Shown here: positions 1 through 8,977 of the stretch, one piece after another
Layout: each line of letters starts with the position of its first letter
Numbering within the stretch: the first letter of the stretch is position 1
Origin: Gloeocapsopsis dulcis
GTDB taxonomy: Bacteria > Cyanobacteriota > Cyanobacteriia > Cyanobacteriales > Chroococcidiopsidaceae
Direction of reading: 5' to 3'
Length of the DNA: 64,000 nt
Assembly (NCBI RefSeq): GCF_032163395.1
Contig: NZ_CP119968.1
Span: forward strand, 357,501-421,500
Notes under the pieces: generated by a model
Database searches by the model: none
What the model saw: the letters and a program-made list of their open reading frames with translations, nothing else
Told to the model about the DNA's origin: nothing
Program-made: the position numbers and the translations under genes

Positions 1-255
1 GCGGATTTTGGGGAAGAGTCCTGTTTTTAGGTTGTCTTGAAAGGTTTGCTCGTGAATGAGGGCAGCAAGGTTGCTGTTGTAGGGAAGTTGGAGGTAGGGA
101 TCGTTGGCATAGAGCCAGTGAACAGCTTGCTCTAAGGTAAAGCGGGTATAGAAGCAGCTGGCGCGAGGGGCAGTATAGACTAAGCTCTCGGCGTGGGCGG
201 CGTGTTCAAAGAGTTGCGGGTAGTGAGTGTGGAGAAAGTCAAAGTTCGATGCCAT
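1..255 (-). CDS. hsdR: Type I restriction enzyme R subunit, N-terminus only (cut by window edge)
   Basis: The first 85 codons read on the minus strand from an ATG at 255-253 and run off the left edge. The peptide begins MASNFDFLHTHYPQL and contains the segment ASCFYTRFTLEQAVHWLY, which resembles the DUF4145-like N-terminal domain placed before the endonuclease and SNF2-like translocase domains of many HsdR proteins. HsdR is the ATP-driven translocating and cleaving subunit of type I restriction complexes. The visible part has no stop or frameshift. The hsdM and hsdS genes lie upstream on the same strand, separated from it by a helicase and a Uma2 gene. The catalytic domains are outside the window, so identity rests on the N-terminus and the context. 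Confidence 0.8.
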   Translation of the reverse strand, partial: MASNFDFLHTHYPQLFEHAAHAESLVYTAPRASCFYTRFTLEQAVHWLYANDPYLQLPYNSNLAALIHEQTFQDNLKTGLFPKIR

Positions 256-302
256 CTAAGCGTTTACCAAAGAACTCTTGATTTAGTATTCCCATAGTCA
301 AG

Positions 303-872
303 CTATCCTAACGTCACATCTTCATAAAGTCCTTCAAGTTTTCCCTCAAAACTAATACTTTCGAGCCGAAATGATGTTTGTTCCGGTCTATAAGACTGCA
401 ACACCCACAGCCCTTGTTCGTTGCGTCGAAAGCACTCAACTCGCTGCCGTTTGGTACTAATCAAAACGTACTCGCGCAGGCTCTCTATTTCTTGGTAATC
501 AACAAACTTATCACCCCGATCAAAGGCTTCTGTCGAGTCGGACAAGACTTCAACGATCAGAGCAGGAAAGCGCTTATATGTGGAGGTTCCCTGGTCGTTG
601 GGATCGCAAGTAACCATAACATCAGGGTAGTAGAACCGATTGAGTGATTCGATTCGCGCTTTCATATCAGAGATGTAGACGCGGCAACCGGAGCCTCGGA
701 GGTGGGTGCGTAAGTCAGATGCAAGGTTGAGGGCAATGGTGACGTGGGGGTCGCTTGCGCCTGCCATAGCATAGACTTGTCCATCAATGTATTCATGCTT
801 GACGTTACTTACATCCTCCATTTGGAGGTATCGGTCGGGGGTGAGATAGGGCTGTTGCGGGGAGGCAATCAT
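303..872 (-). CDS. Uma2 family (DUF820) PD-(D/E)XK nuclease-like protein
   Basis: The 189-residue protein belongs to the Uma2/DUF820 family, which is greatly expanded in cyanobacteria and has a predicted restriction-endonuclease-like fold. Family landmarks are visible: the N-terminal YLTPDRYLQMED, the HEYIDGQVYAMAGAS segment, the strand FYYPDVMVTCD that carries the acidic residue, and FPALIVEVLSDST followed by the DKFVDYQEI helix. The in vivo role of the family is not established, and many members are solitary. Here it lies 47 bp before hsdR and downstream of the helicase gene on the same strand. It could be part of the restriction locus or an independent passenger; the sequence does not decide. 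Confidence 0.88.
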   Translation of the reverse strand: MIASPQQPYLTPDRYLQMEDVSNVKHEYIDGQVYAMAGASDPHVTIALNLASDLRTHLRGSGCRVYISDMKARIESLNRFYYPDVMVTCDPNDQGTSTYKRFPALIVEVLSDSTEAFDRGDKFVDYQEIESLREYVLISTKRQRVECFRRNEQGLWVLQSYRPEQTSFRLESISFEGKLEGLYEDVTLG

Positions 873-952
873 GGTGAAAATTTCAAGTGCGAATTGATGC
901 CAATCGCTGTATCTTCACTTCTTAAACTAATCTAAGTAGTAGCCGTAGGTGC

Positions 953-2239
953 TTAAGCAGTGCGGTATCGTTTCTGAACGCGACTCTCCACTAAAGTAGG
1001 CTTTTTGCTACGAGTAGGTTTAGATTGTGTTTGAGGCTTTGCCCAGTTACTGCGACGTTGCTTGGAGCGTTTACGATTCGGTTGCTCTGCCTCATCTGCT
1101 AGGGAGCTTGGCTCGTATCCTAGAACCACGTCTTTGGTAAGGGTCTGATTGAGCAATTGTTCGATGCTCTCCAAAAGTGGATATTCATCTTGGCAAACCA
1201 GAGAAACTGCTCGTCCTTCCTTGCCAGCGCGACCTGTACGACCAATGCGATGCACGTAGTCTTCTGGTACATTGGGCAGTTCAAAGTTTACTACATGAGG
1301 GAGCTGATCGATATCTAGTCCCCGTGATGCTACGTCAGTGGCGACTAATACCCGCACCTTGCCCTGCTTAAAATCGTTTAGAGATCTCATGCGGGCTGCT
1401 TGACTTTTGTTGCCATGAATCGCGGCTGTTCTTAGACCATCTTTAGCAAGCTGCTCTGCTAGACGATTAGCACCATGTTTCGTGCGAGTGAACACTAGCA
1501 CTTGTTTCCAGTTGTGGAAACTAATCATGTAAGCAAGTAGTTCTCGCTTGCGATCGCGATCGACAAGATGAACGACCTGCTTCACTTGCTCAGAAGCGGT
1601 ATTGCGGGGGGCAACTTGGATTAGGGTAGGAGACTTGAGCAGGGTGTTAGCAAGCTGCTGAATTGTTTTAGAGAAGGTCGCAGAAAACATCAGCGTTTGC
1701 CGAGATGAGGGCAACTTCGCCAGAATTTTGCGGATGTCATGGATAAAGCCCATATCTAACATCCGATCGCATTCATCCAGCACGAGTATTTCTATTTGGG
1801 AAAGATCGAGGGTCTTTTGCTCCAAGTGGTCGAGTAAACGACCAGGAGTGGCGATTAAAATATCAACTCCCCGACGCAGCGTTTGAATTTGCGGTCCAAT
1901 TGCGATGCCACCATAGATTACTGCCGAGCGCAGGGACAGGTATTTACCATAGGTTCTGACGCTATCGCTGACCTGGGCTGCCAGTTCGCGGGTGGGGGTG
2001 AGGATGAGGGCGCGGGGGGCGCGATGTTCCTTACCAGGATGACCGATGCTGAGGCGTTGCAGTAGAGGCAGGGTAAAACCAGCCGTTTTACCCGTTCCAG
2101 TTTGAGCGCTGGCGAAGACATCTTGCCCCTGCAAAATGGCGGGAATTGCTTGCTGCTGAATGGGGGTTGGCTCGGTGTAGCTCTGATCGGCGACAGCACG
2201 AAGTAAGTCGCTCGAAAGACCGAGGTTGCGAAATGTCAT
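953..2239 (-). CDS. DEAD-box (DECD variant) ATP-dependent RNA helicase, RhlE-like
   Basis: RNA helicases of this family unwind short RNA duplexes in ribosome assembly, mRNA turnover and cold adaptation. From the chosen ATG the protein has 428 residues and begins [16 protein letters not shown], the usual start of this family. An upstream in-frame GTG at 2269 would add ten atypical residues, and AGGAG lies 11 bp before the chosen ATG. Visible motifs are the Q-motif ([11 protein letters not shown]), motif I AQTGTGKT, Ia PTRELAAQ, Ib TPGRLLDHL, motif II, III SAT, and in the second RecA domain [16 protein letters not shown] and HRIGRTGR. Motif II reads DECD instead of DEAD. The tail is basic ([10 protein letters not shown]), likely binding RNA. 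It sits inside the type I R-M gene row but has no known role there. Confidence 0.92.
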   Translation of the reverse strand: MTFRNLGLSSDLLRAVADQSYTEPTPIQQQAIPAILQGQDVFASAQTGTGKTAGFTLPLLQRLSIGHPGKEHRAPRALILTPTRELAAQVSDSVRTYGKYLSLRSAVIYGGIAIGPQIQTLRRGVDILIATPGRLLDHLEQKTLDLSQIEILVLDECDRMLDMGFIHDIRKILAKLPSSRQTLMFSATFSKTIQQLANTLLKSPTLIQVAPRNTASEQVKQVVHLVDRDRKRELLAYMISFHNWKQVLVFTRTKHGANRLAEQLAKDGLRTAAIHGNKSQAARMRSLNDFKQGKVRVLVATDVASRGLDIDQLPHVVNFELPNVPEDYVHRIGRTGRAGKEGRAVSLVCQDEYPLLESIEQLLNQTLTKDVVLGYEPSSLADEAEQPNRKRSKQRRSNWAKPQTQSKPTRSKKPTLVESRVQKRYRTA

Positions 2240-2514
2240 TGATATAGTTGCTCCTAGTAATGCCCCCACCCCAAATCAAATACCTGGGACCAGTCTAAGA
2301 GCAAGAAATTTGTAGTTCAGTTGGATGGCTCGAACAAGCAAGTCCAATTTGCCAGTAACAGACCGGGATGTACTAGCAGATATTTATCTTAACAGAAGAT
2401 GTCTATAAAGTGTCAGGTGAAGGTTAGCGATCGCCATTCTTATCACAGCGCCGTCCTGCCTTGAGGAATTTATCAAGTTCTGGTATCTTTACTCAGTTTG
2501 TCGGTCTTCTTAGC

Positions 2515-3664
2515 TCAGAGTTCTCCTCGAAAGGCTCTTTGGAGAAGGGAGTTGAAAAGTTTGTTCCCATCCTCGACGGCGTGATTAATCTGGTTATTTG
2601 TACTATGCACTTTGTCGTATATTGCTGAGAACTTTTTTTGTAAATTTAATGGTGGGTACGGTGAAGTGAATTTGAGGAGTGCAGGACGATTGATCTTTGG
2701 AATGTTTGTTCGGGCTGAGTGCTTTTCAGCATATTCTAAAAAAGTATTAGAACGCAGCAAGTAAACTAGATATTGAGGGTTAAGTTTAGCTTTATCTACT
2801 CGAAGAGGGTATATGTCTGCGCTGCAAACACCAATGAATCCTGGAATAACGACTTTGTTCAGGTAGGGTCGAATTTTAGAATAAAGCACGTCAGTTGGCT
2901 CAAATAAATATTTTCCACTTTGCAACCCAATTTCTCTAGGCGTTTGAACTCCATTGATGCGTCCAGTATTAGCTTGGATATTTTCACCACCAATATGGGG
3001 CATATCTATGTATGGAGCCTCCTGGGGATCTACTTGCCCTGAGACAATAGAAAGCATTTCGCTAAGTTCAACCGTCTCCCATCCCCTCGGATTTGTAACA
3101 GGATCGCCGAACATCTCCAAAAAAGCCGATCGCAATAGTTCTTCTGTGAGCCGAATCGCTTGCTGACGTTTCTGACGAACAGCATCAGCTTTGTCGAGAA
3201 TGGCAGCTAATACGGCGCTGTTCTTCTAATCGAGGGAGAGGAACTTTAGTTGCTTCAAGCTTTCCCTTTGTAATATGCTTAAGTCCCACTCCTCCATGTG
3301 ATTGAGCAATGATTCGATCAATTCGGTAGTTAAGTGCATAACGGAAATATCTCTTATCAACCTGATCTTCGTTTACTAATACTCGAAAGATATGTTGATT
3401 TAGAACTGCTTTGCCTTGATTCCAGAAAAAAGCACCAAAGGAAGTTCCAGGTGTACCAGACCATGAAAAGAGCAATTCTCCTAAATCAATTAGAAATTGC
3501 TCTTTCACCTCTCCATTAAAGTAATTAAATCCACAATCTGGATCGTTCAAGTTCTGAATTCGGACGATGGGCAGCCCTGATTTAGACCAATCAGATGGTT
3601 TGAATGCCCGTCCATTTATCAAGGTACAAACAGAACCAATTTCTACTTCAGGAAAGGGACTCAT
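2515..3664 (-). pseudogene. hsdS: Type I restriction specificity subunit HsdS, split by a one-base frameshift
   Basis: HsdS recognises the DNA target of the type I complex through two target-recognition domains joined by helical spacers. Reading starts at the ATG at 3664, which overlaps the stop of the short hsdM-like segment (ATGA). Residues 1-150 form the first domain (MSPFPEVEIGSVCTLINGRA, LLFSWSGTPGTSFGAF), ending in the conserved PRLEEQRRI. There the frame breaks: one extra A (plus-strand T at about 3208) moves AAILDKADAVRQKRQQAI into another frame. The downstream part (LRSAFLEMFGDPVTNPRGW, second domain, ending LLQRAFRGEL) is otherwise complete. The joined length, about 383 codons, is normal for HsdS. 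A sequencing error is possible, but hsdM is damaged too, so real decay is likely. Confidence 0.88.
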
Positions 3665-3756
3665 CCCAATAAACCCTCCAACGCATCTAAATCCGCCCGA
3701 ATTTCATCCTCTAGCGATCGCAATTTCTGCAAAATCACTTTTATGTTTACGTTCAT
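3661..3756 (-). pseudogene. Second copy of the HsdM C-terminal tail
   Basis: Thirty-one codons from an ATG at 3756 to a TGA overlapping the hsdS start encode KVILQKLRSLEDEIRADLDA and end EGLLG. This is the same C-terminal tail that ends the main hsdM copy at 4192 (KVILQKLRDLESEIRADLDE, ending ERLLG). The two DNA copies are clearly diverged, so this is not a recent exact duplication. It begins 3 bp after the DUF2283 stop. The simplest reading is that a two-gene cassette entered at the hsdM 3' end, or that hsdM was replaced by a divergent copy, leaving the old tail in front of hsdS. Confidence 0.7.
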
Positions 3757-3759
3757 CGA

Positions 3760-3972
3760 CTACACAGCAAATGTTTCAAAAGCAACTCTTATCGGTTCTG
3801 ACGAGGTTGGCATAAAGTTGAGTTTTTCAAAACCAATAACCTTGCCGTTTTTATCCTTCATCAAAACCACCTCATTCCCTGTTTCCTCAACTTCATACTC
3901 ATCTTCGGGGATGCCAAACCAGACAACTAGAGTATTGCCAATGCGGTCATGAAAAACTTTTACTTGCGCCAT
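3760..3972 (-). CDS. DUF2283 family small protein
   Basis: This 70-residue protein (MAQVKVFHDRIGNTLVVWFG, then EDEYEVEETGNEVVLMKD and GKVIGFEKLNF) matches the DUF2283 pattern of small beta-rich proteins. Such genes often sit next to a small partner gene and are suspected antitoxin-like components, but the function is unproven. Here the partner position upstream holds a damaged gene whose last codons overlap the DUF2283 start. The pair lies between two copies of the hsdM 3' end. The reading frame is intact. Confidence 0.8.
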   Translation of the reverse strand: MAQVKVFHDRIGNTLVVWFGIPEDEYEVEETGNEVVLMKDKNGKVIGFEKLNFMPTSSEPIRVAFETFAV

Positions 3973-4195
3973 AGCACTGTTCCCTCCTTAATTCCACCTG
4001 TTCTGTACGCTGTAATCAAAAAGCCCTCACCATTTAACTGTTTGTTTCTCGAACATCCGCTTCACGATTCCGCATAATTGGGTGCTTAACTGTTGTAATC
4101 AGTTCCCAATAACTTACGGTTGTACGAACACGAAAGCCAAGGGGTGTTTCGACTTCAAATAAAATCTCCTCATTGGAAGAGATATTGCTTGTCAT
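3960..4195 (-). pseudogene. Toxin-like partner of DUF2283, internally deleted
   Basis: An ATG at 4195 overlaps the hsdM stop (ATGA). It opens 53 codons beginning MTSNISSNEEILFEVETPLG, with VRTTVSYWELITTVKHPIM, and ends at a TAA at 4034. The other frame then continues with LNGEGFLITAYRTGGIKEG up to a TAA at 3960 that overlaps the DUF2283 start. I read this as one gene, normally around 100 residues, that lost its middle section with an out-of-frame junction. Proteins of this type pair with DUF2283 in cyanobacteria and look like small nuclease or DUF4258-like toxins. The family assignment is from memory of the pattern and is moderate. Confidence 0.6.
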
Positions 4196-5663
4196 CCCAA
4201 TAACCTTTCTAGTTCATCCAAATCTGCCCGAATTTCAGACTCTAAATCTCGTAACTTCTGCAAAATCACCTTGGGAGATTCATAAGTCACCTCTGCATAT
4301 TCAGCTTCCTTGTAACGGTTGATTGAAAGGTCATAACCATTAGCGGCAATCTCCGCCTTTGGCACAAAAAATGCCTTCTCCGTGCGGTCTGTATCCTGCT
4401 CAAAGTTCCGCTTCTGCCAGCGCTTCAGCAAATCCGGTATGTCATTTTCTGCCACAGGTTAACGCTTATCATCCAGCGATAAACCATCAGCATCCATATC
4501 ATAAAACCAAACGCTATCAGTTCCCCCTACGCCCGTCCTAGTGAACATCAGCACGGCTGTAGACACCCCAGCATAAGGCTTAAATACCCCCGACGGCATC
4601 GATATCACCCCATCGAGCTTATGCTGCTCAACCAAAATTTCTCGAATTTTCTTATGCGCCGTCGAGGAACCAAACAGTACGCCATCCGGCACAATCACCG
4701 CTGCCCGTCCCCCAATCTTTAACAACCGCAGTAAAAGGGCAACAAACAACAACTCAGTCTTGGTAGTCGAAATAATCTTAGTAAGATCCTTGGCGATCGT
4801 GGACTTCTCTACAGATCCTTTAAACGGTGGATTCGCTAAGACTAAAGTAAAAGACTCAGTGACCCCAGCATGATCTTCCGAAAGAGAATCCCGTGCCTCA
4901 ATCTTCGGGTCTTCAATGCCGTGCAGCATCAAGTTCATACTGCCCGCAGCATCGTGGCATCAAAGTCAAAGCCGTGAAACATCTCGCTATTGAAGTGTTC
5001 CCGATTTCCTGGCGCATTCAAAATAAGATTGCCATCGCTATCAGTGCGATCGCGCAAATACTCCGCCGCTACCAAAAAGCCCGCCGTTCCACACGCCGGA
5101 TCGCAGATAATTTCCCTTGGACCTGGAGCCATCAACTCCACCATCATTTTAATAATGTGGCGCGGTGTGCGAAACTGCCCATTTGTGCCTGCCGTTGTCA
5201 GCTTCGAGAGCATATATTCATACAAGTCGCCCTTTGTATCCCGATCCTCCATCGGAATTTGCTCGATCTGCCCTACTACACTCGCCAGCAAAGCAGGACT
5301 TGCAATCAAAAACACCGCATCCTTCATGTGACGAGCATAGGCACTCTCCAGAGTAGCTTGCCCCAAATTCTTGATGAACGGAAATGCTTGATCTCGGACA
5401 ACGTGCAGCATTTCCTCAGAATCTGTGAGATTTTTAAAACTAGACCAGCGACAACACTGCTGCTCAACAGAGAAAATCGGATCGCTAACGGGTCTATTTA
5501 GCCGTTGGGCTTTGCGCTCCTTAGTTAGTTCTAAGTCATCCAAGCGCTTAATAAATAGTAAATAGGAAATTTGCTCAATTACTGAAAGGGGATTACTAAT
5601 GCCGTTATTCCAAAACGTAGTCCAAAGCCGATCGACCTTAGACTTCATTTCACCTGTGATCAT
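4192..5663 (-). pseudogene. hsdM: Type I DNA methyltransferase subunit HsdM with a frameshift and an internal stop
   Basis: HsdM is the adenine-N6 methyltransferase of type I systems. Three pieces together give about 490 codons, normal for the family. Piece 1 (5663-4935) holds the N-terminal helical domain and the SAM-binding motif CDPACGTAGFLV. After DATMLRA the frame breaks at about 4942 by loss of one base, and reading resumes at MNLMLHGIEDP. Piece 2 has the catalytic NPPF and VPDGVLF. An in-frame TAA at 4461-4459 follows LDDKR, where CAA/CAG (Gln) would be expected. Piece 3 (VAENDIPDLLKRW to LERLLG) is the C-terminal tail. Two independent lesions make a working methyltransferase unlikely. 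If hsdR is active outside the window, unmodified host DNA would be at risk. Confidence 0.9.
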
Positions 5664-5724
5664 TCATTCAACTCCTGGGTGAAGCGCGATCGGGGTGCGC
5701 GATCGCGTATCAGTCATTGAACCT

Positions 5725-5745
5725 CGCATGACTAGAAGTCACGCG
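5725..5745 (-). repeat. Right-end hairpin of the tnpB element, within the likely reRNA 3' end
   Basis: Nine-base arms with a three-base loop and one G-T wobble position overlap the tnpB stop codon. In this family the 3' end of tnpB and the right end form the guide (omega/re) RNA, and the DNA just outside the tip supplies the guide. The RNA boundaries are inferred. Confidence 0.6.
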
Positions 5746-6950
5746 ATTCTTGCTTCACCGACAAGTGCCTGAGAATCCCCAGGTCTTACCTCGTCTCGAC
5801 AAGCGTTTTGAGCCTCCGTCGAACCAGCGGCGGCTTGTAGTATTCTTAACCCTTCGTTGAGTATGTTGATCGCTGCTGTGCAATCTCTTAATTGGTGAGT
5901 ATTGCACTTCAGACAATCCCACTCTCTTACACTCAAATCTTTTACTTGCGGGTTAATAAAACCACAACAGCTACAGGTTTGAGACAAGGGGAAAAAGGGA
6001 GAAACTTTTTGCACAATTCTGTCGTGCCATAAGGCTTTATATTCCAACATGGCGACAAATTTAGACCAACTAGCATCCATAATACTAAGTGCTAATTTGT
6101 GATTTTTTACCATGTTAGCTACTCGTAGATCCTCGATACAGATAATACTGTTTTCTCGGATAAGACGAGTAGAAAGTTTGTGCACAAAGTCATCTCTCAG
6201 GTTGGTTATCCGTTCGTAGACACGAGCCAACTTGGTTTTCGCTTTGACTCGATTGTTGCTACCTTTGACACTAAGAGCTAATTTTTTGTTAGCTTGACGC
6301 AGTTTCCTTAAAGATTGACGATAGTGTTTGGGATTCTCAATACCCTCTGAATCGCTGGTAACAAGATATGATTTTATTCCTAGATCCAGCCCAATATTTT
6401 TATCTGCTTGGGAATGCTTTTCTATCTCCGTCTCGCACAAAATACTAGCAACGTATTTACCCGTTGTTGTTCGAGTCACGGTAACATTAACAATATTACC
6501 TGTTATTTCTTGAGACTTGTGGAACCTTACCCAACCAAGCTTGGGGAGTTTGAGGTAGTTTTCCCGAAGTTGGATATTGCCGTTGGTAAGATTGGTTTTA
6601 TAGGACTGTTTAAACCTATGCTTCTTTTTGAATTTAGGAATTCCAAACCGTCTTTTCTGTTTGGGTTTCTTCAGATCGGTAAAGAAGTTCTTGTAAGCAG
6701 TCTCTAAATTCCTAATCGCATTCTGGAGAGCAAACTTATCGACTTCGGCTAACCACTCTATCTCTTTCTTTAATTGCGTTAATTCTTGGCTGCATCCACT
6801 ATAGTTTAAAGTTTTCTTCTCGGAGTTGTACAGCTCTTTACGTCTTGCCAGAAAGCGATTGTACACAAACCTAGCACAACCAATAGTTTTGTTGATTAAA
6901 ACTTCTTGGTTGTGGTTTGGAATTAGTGTAACTTTAAATGCTTTTTGCAC
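5739..6950 (-). CDS. tnpB: TnpB RNA-guided endonuclease (OrfB, IS605 family)
   Basis: TnpB nucleases, ancestral to Cas12, cut DNA beside a transposon-associated motif using a guide RNA from the element right end, which helps the element persist. The 403-residue protein has the N-terminal helix-turn-helix-like region ([17 protein letters not shown]), the RuvC-I Asp in GLDLGIKSY, the RuvC-II Glu in IICIEDLRV, a zinc ribbon (CSCCG and CLKC) and the RuvC-III Asp in RDCTAAINI. All catalytic residues are therefore kept. The start ATG is followed by [14 protein letters not shown], the usual family opening. It is only distantly related to the second TnpB at 44.4 kb, so the two elements have separate origins. 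Confidence 0.93.
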   Translation of the reverse strand: MQKAFKVTLIPNHNQEVLINKTIGCARFVYNRFLARRKELYNSEKKTLNYSGCSQELTQLKKEIEWLAEVDKFALQNAIRNLETAYKNFFTDLKKPKQKRRFGIPKFKKKHRFKQSYKTNLTNGNIQLRENYLKLPKLGWVRFHKSQEITGNIVNVTVTRTTTGKYVASILCETEIEKHSQADKNIGLDLGIKSYLVTSDSEGIENPKHYRQSLRKLRQANKKLALSVKGSNNRVKAKTKLARVYERITNLRDDFVHKLSTRLIRENSIICIEDLRVANMVKNHKLALSIMDASWSKFVAMLEYKALWHDRIVQKVSPFFPLSQTCSCCGFINPQVKDLSVREWDCLKCNTHQLRDCTAAINILNEGLRILQAAAGSTEAQNACRDEVRPGDSQALVGEARIA

Positions 6951-7002
6951 AATAACAGAGGTATTTATTTATACTCAATTATACCATAGCTCCGGTGGCT
7001 AA

Positions 7003-7023
7003 CCCATGTCTAGAAGACACGGG
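7003..7023 (-). repeat. Left-end hairpin of the tnpB element
   Basis: Arms CCCATGTC and GACACGGG, with one wobble position, surround a five-base loop about 50 bp upstream of tnpB. Its loop region CTAGAAG resembles the right-end hairpin loop, as expected for matched ends of one IS605-type element. Confidence 0.6.
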
Positions 7024-7100
7024 TGTGCGCCACTTTTCCATCAACTCTCTTCGCTCCTGTTGAATGTTATTGCCTTTTTATTTATGGCTGACTACGACTG

Positions 7101-7658
7101 TCATTTAATTGCAAATATCTGCAACCCCTTGCTGAAGCTGAAAAAGAGTAATCCTACTACTAAGCCAATAGCTAGTAAAGGGACAAAAATTGCTAAACCT
7201 GATAATGCAAACGCACCGATTGACTCAATTGTGGCGATCGCACTATTACCTACTCCTACAGTTAATGCAGTTGAAGATAACCGTGTAAAGCTTGTTAAAG
7301 CTTGAATAATTCCAGCAGAACCACCGCCTGCAAGAACTGCCATTGTCCATTTCAATAAAGGATCGGTGTTTGGAAATAAAGCCGCAGCAATCCAAGTACC
7401 AAAGGCGATCGCAGTAGGGGTAGCAACCGTATCTAATAAATTATCCACCCAGGGGATGTAATAAGCGGCAATCTCAATTATTGTTGCTATGCCAAAGGCA
7501 TAAAGTGCCGGATACGTTCCCATCCACTCAAAGCCTGATGATAGCGGTAGATGTCCATAAATTGCAGCAACACTCATGACAAGTGGTGGAACAAAGATGC
7601 GAAAACCACAAGCTGCACTCAAAGCAAGACCAATGAATATACTTTCTAAGTTATCCAT
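7101..7658 (-). CDS. DUF4126 family membrane protein
   Basis: The 185-residue protein has about five hydrophobic segments (near residues 5-35, 48-68, 82-95, 105-120 and 145-178) and glycine-rich loops such as AACGFRIFVPPLV and AGGGSAGIIQALTS, the DUF4126 pattern. The family is found in cyanobacteria and other bacteria and has no assigned function; an inner-membrane location is predicted. It is monocistronic, reading toward the IS element, whose left end lies only about 60 bp downstream of its stop. The next gene is divergent. Confidence 0.85.
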   Translation of the reverse strand: MDNLESIFIGLALSAACGFRIFVPPLVMSVAAIYGHLPLSSGFEWMGTYPALYAFGIATIIEIAAYYIPWVDNLLDTVATPTAIAFGTWIAAALFPNTDPLLKWTMAVLAGGGSAGIIQALTSFTRLSSTALTVGVGNSAIATIESIGAFALSGLAIFVPLLAIGLVVGLLFFSFSKGLQIFAIK

Positions 7659-7780
7659 AGTTAGATTAAATATTATTATCCCCTTCTAAATTTATTTTAG
7701 TAAGAAAGTTTTTGATGAGTGATGAGCAATTAGCTGTTGGCTTTTAGCTTAATTGTCCGATAGGTATTATACGGAAATAT

Positions 7781-8977
7781 ATGGCTCAAGTTGTCATTGT
7801 CGGGGCTGGACCTGCAGGCGTAACGCTAGCACTTCTGTTAGTAAAACGCGGTATCCGTGTCAAGTTAATTGAAGCATCGCGAAACTGGCGGCGCGCTTTT
7901 CGGGGTGAGGGGTTAATGCCAAGTGGTTTGGATGCGCTGGAACAAATGGAGTTGTTGCCCATTTTAAAACGCATTCCGCATCAACCGCTAGATGCTTGGG
8001 AGTTTATTATTAATAAGCGATCGCTTTTCCGCGTTGATGAACCAATTGAACCTGGTGGTAAGCCTTGCACGTTAGTTTCTCAGCCAGCTTTTTTAGAAGC
8101 ATTGATCGACACAGCTAGTCATTACCCTCATTTTGAGTTTGTCCAAGGTACTGCGGTACAAGATTTACTGTGGAACCAACGAGTTGTCGGTGTAAAGCTG
8201 AGTGATGGACGCAACTTGGATGCAGATTTAGTTATTGGTACAGACGGGCGTAATTCTATAGTGCGGCAACGCGCTAACTTATCTTTAGAGCAACAATCTC
8301 ACAGCTTTGATATTTTGTGGTTTAAATTAGCCGATAGCCCGCATTTTAAGCCGGAGAATGTCTTTTATTCAATTCTTTGTGATCGCTATGCGTTTGGATT
8401 GTTTCGTAGTTCTGAAGGGAATCTGCATTTAGGCTGGACTCTTCCTAAAAATTTTCCGCAAGATTGGCAGCAAGTTGATAATTGGGCTGAAATATTTGCT
8501 GCTGCATCACCATCATGGCTAGCCGAACATTTTCGCATCTTTGCAGCTACAATTGAGCGACCTGTCTTATTATCCGTCGTTGTTGGGCGATGTCCGCGCT
8601 GGTATCAACCAGGTGTACTTCTGCTAGGTGATGCGGCACATCCGATGTCGCCTATCCGCGCTCAAGGTATTAATATGGCATTGCGGGATGCGATCGCTGC
8701 GGCAAATCATTTAGTTCCTTGTTTGTCTCAAGATGCAACTGCAGACATCGATGCAGTGTTACCACAAATTCAGTCTCAAAGGGAACCTGAGATTATTAAA
8801 GCACAGCAACTGCAAAGCCAAGAAGCAGCGCAAGCTGAACTTTTGGAGAAAAGTGCCCTTCTCCGCTGGGGCGTAAGTTTCTTAGCACCTCTAATTCGCA
8901 CTCCTGTAAAACTGTCTTGGCTGCATCGACAGCGCGAGTTACGCCAAGGGGTAACACCGATTAAACTTACAGTGTAA
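7781..8977 (+). CDS. FAD-dependent monooxygenase (UbiH/PHBH-like)
   Basis: The 398-residue flavoprotein has the N-terminal dinucleotide-binding fold VVIVGAGPAGVTLALLL (residues 3-19) with the ribose-binding LIEAS. The DG motif is VIGTDGRNSIVRQRAN (near residue 150), and the FAD-binding LLGDAAHPMSPIRAQG lies near residue 285. This is the class A monooxygenase/oxidoreductase pattern; such enzymes hydroxylate aromatics, quinones or polyketides, or reduce isoprenoid lipids. The substrate cannot be read from the sequence. It is single, with no biosynthetic neighbours; a CBS-less MgtE lies downstream on the same strand after 327 bp. No membrane segment is seen. Confidence 0.88.
   Translation: MAQVVIVGAGPAGVTLALLLVKRGIRVKLIEASRNWRRAFRGEGLMPSGLDALEQMELLPILKRIPHQPLDAWEFIINKRSLFRVDEPIEPGGKPCTLVSQPAFLEALIDTASHYPHFEFVQGTAVQDLLWNQRVVGVKLSDGRNLDADLVIGTDGRNSIVRQRANLSLEQQSHSFDILWFKLADSPHFKPENVFYSILCDRYAFGLFRSSEGNLHLGWTLPKNFPQDWQQVDNWAEIFAAASPSWLAEHFRIFAATIERPVLLSVVVGRCPRWYQPGVLLLGDAAHPMSPIRAQGINMALRDAIAAANHLVPCLSQDATADIDAVLPQIQSQREPEIIKAQQLQSQEAAQAELLEKSALLRWGVSFLAPLIRTPVKLSWLHRQRELRQGVTPIKLTV

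Larger units (their letters stand above)
5717..7040 (-). mobile_element. IS200/IS605-type element carrying only tnpB
   Basis: A tnpB gene is bracketed by imperfect hairpins of the kind recognised by Y1 transposase TnpA, with no tnpA present. The right-end hairpin is CGCATGACT/AGTCACGCG at 5725-5745, followed outward by TTGAA (TTCAA on the element strand). The left-end hairpin is CCCATGTC/GACACGGG at 7003-7023. The outer limits are estimates from hairpin-to-tip spacing in the family; no target duplication is expected. The element lies just upstream of hsdM. Without tnpA it can move only if a TnpA acts in trans. Confidence 0.75.

Noticed and set aside
4893-5501. 202-residue open frame antisense to hsdM
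   Set aside because: It lies opposite a recognisable methyltransferase gene and has no family features; a shadow of the real gene.
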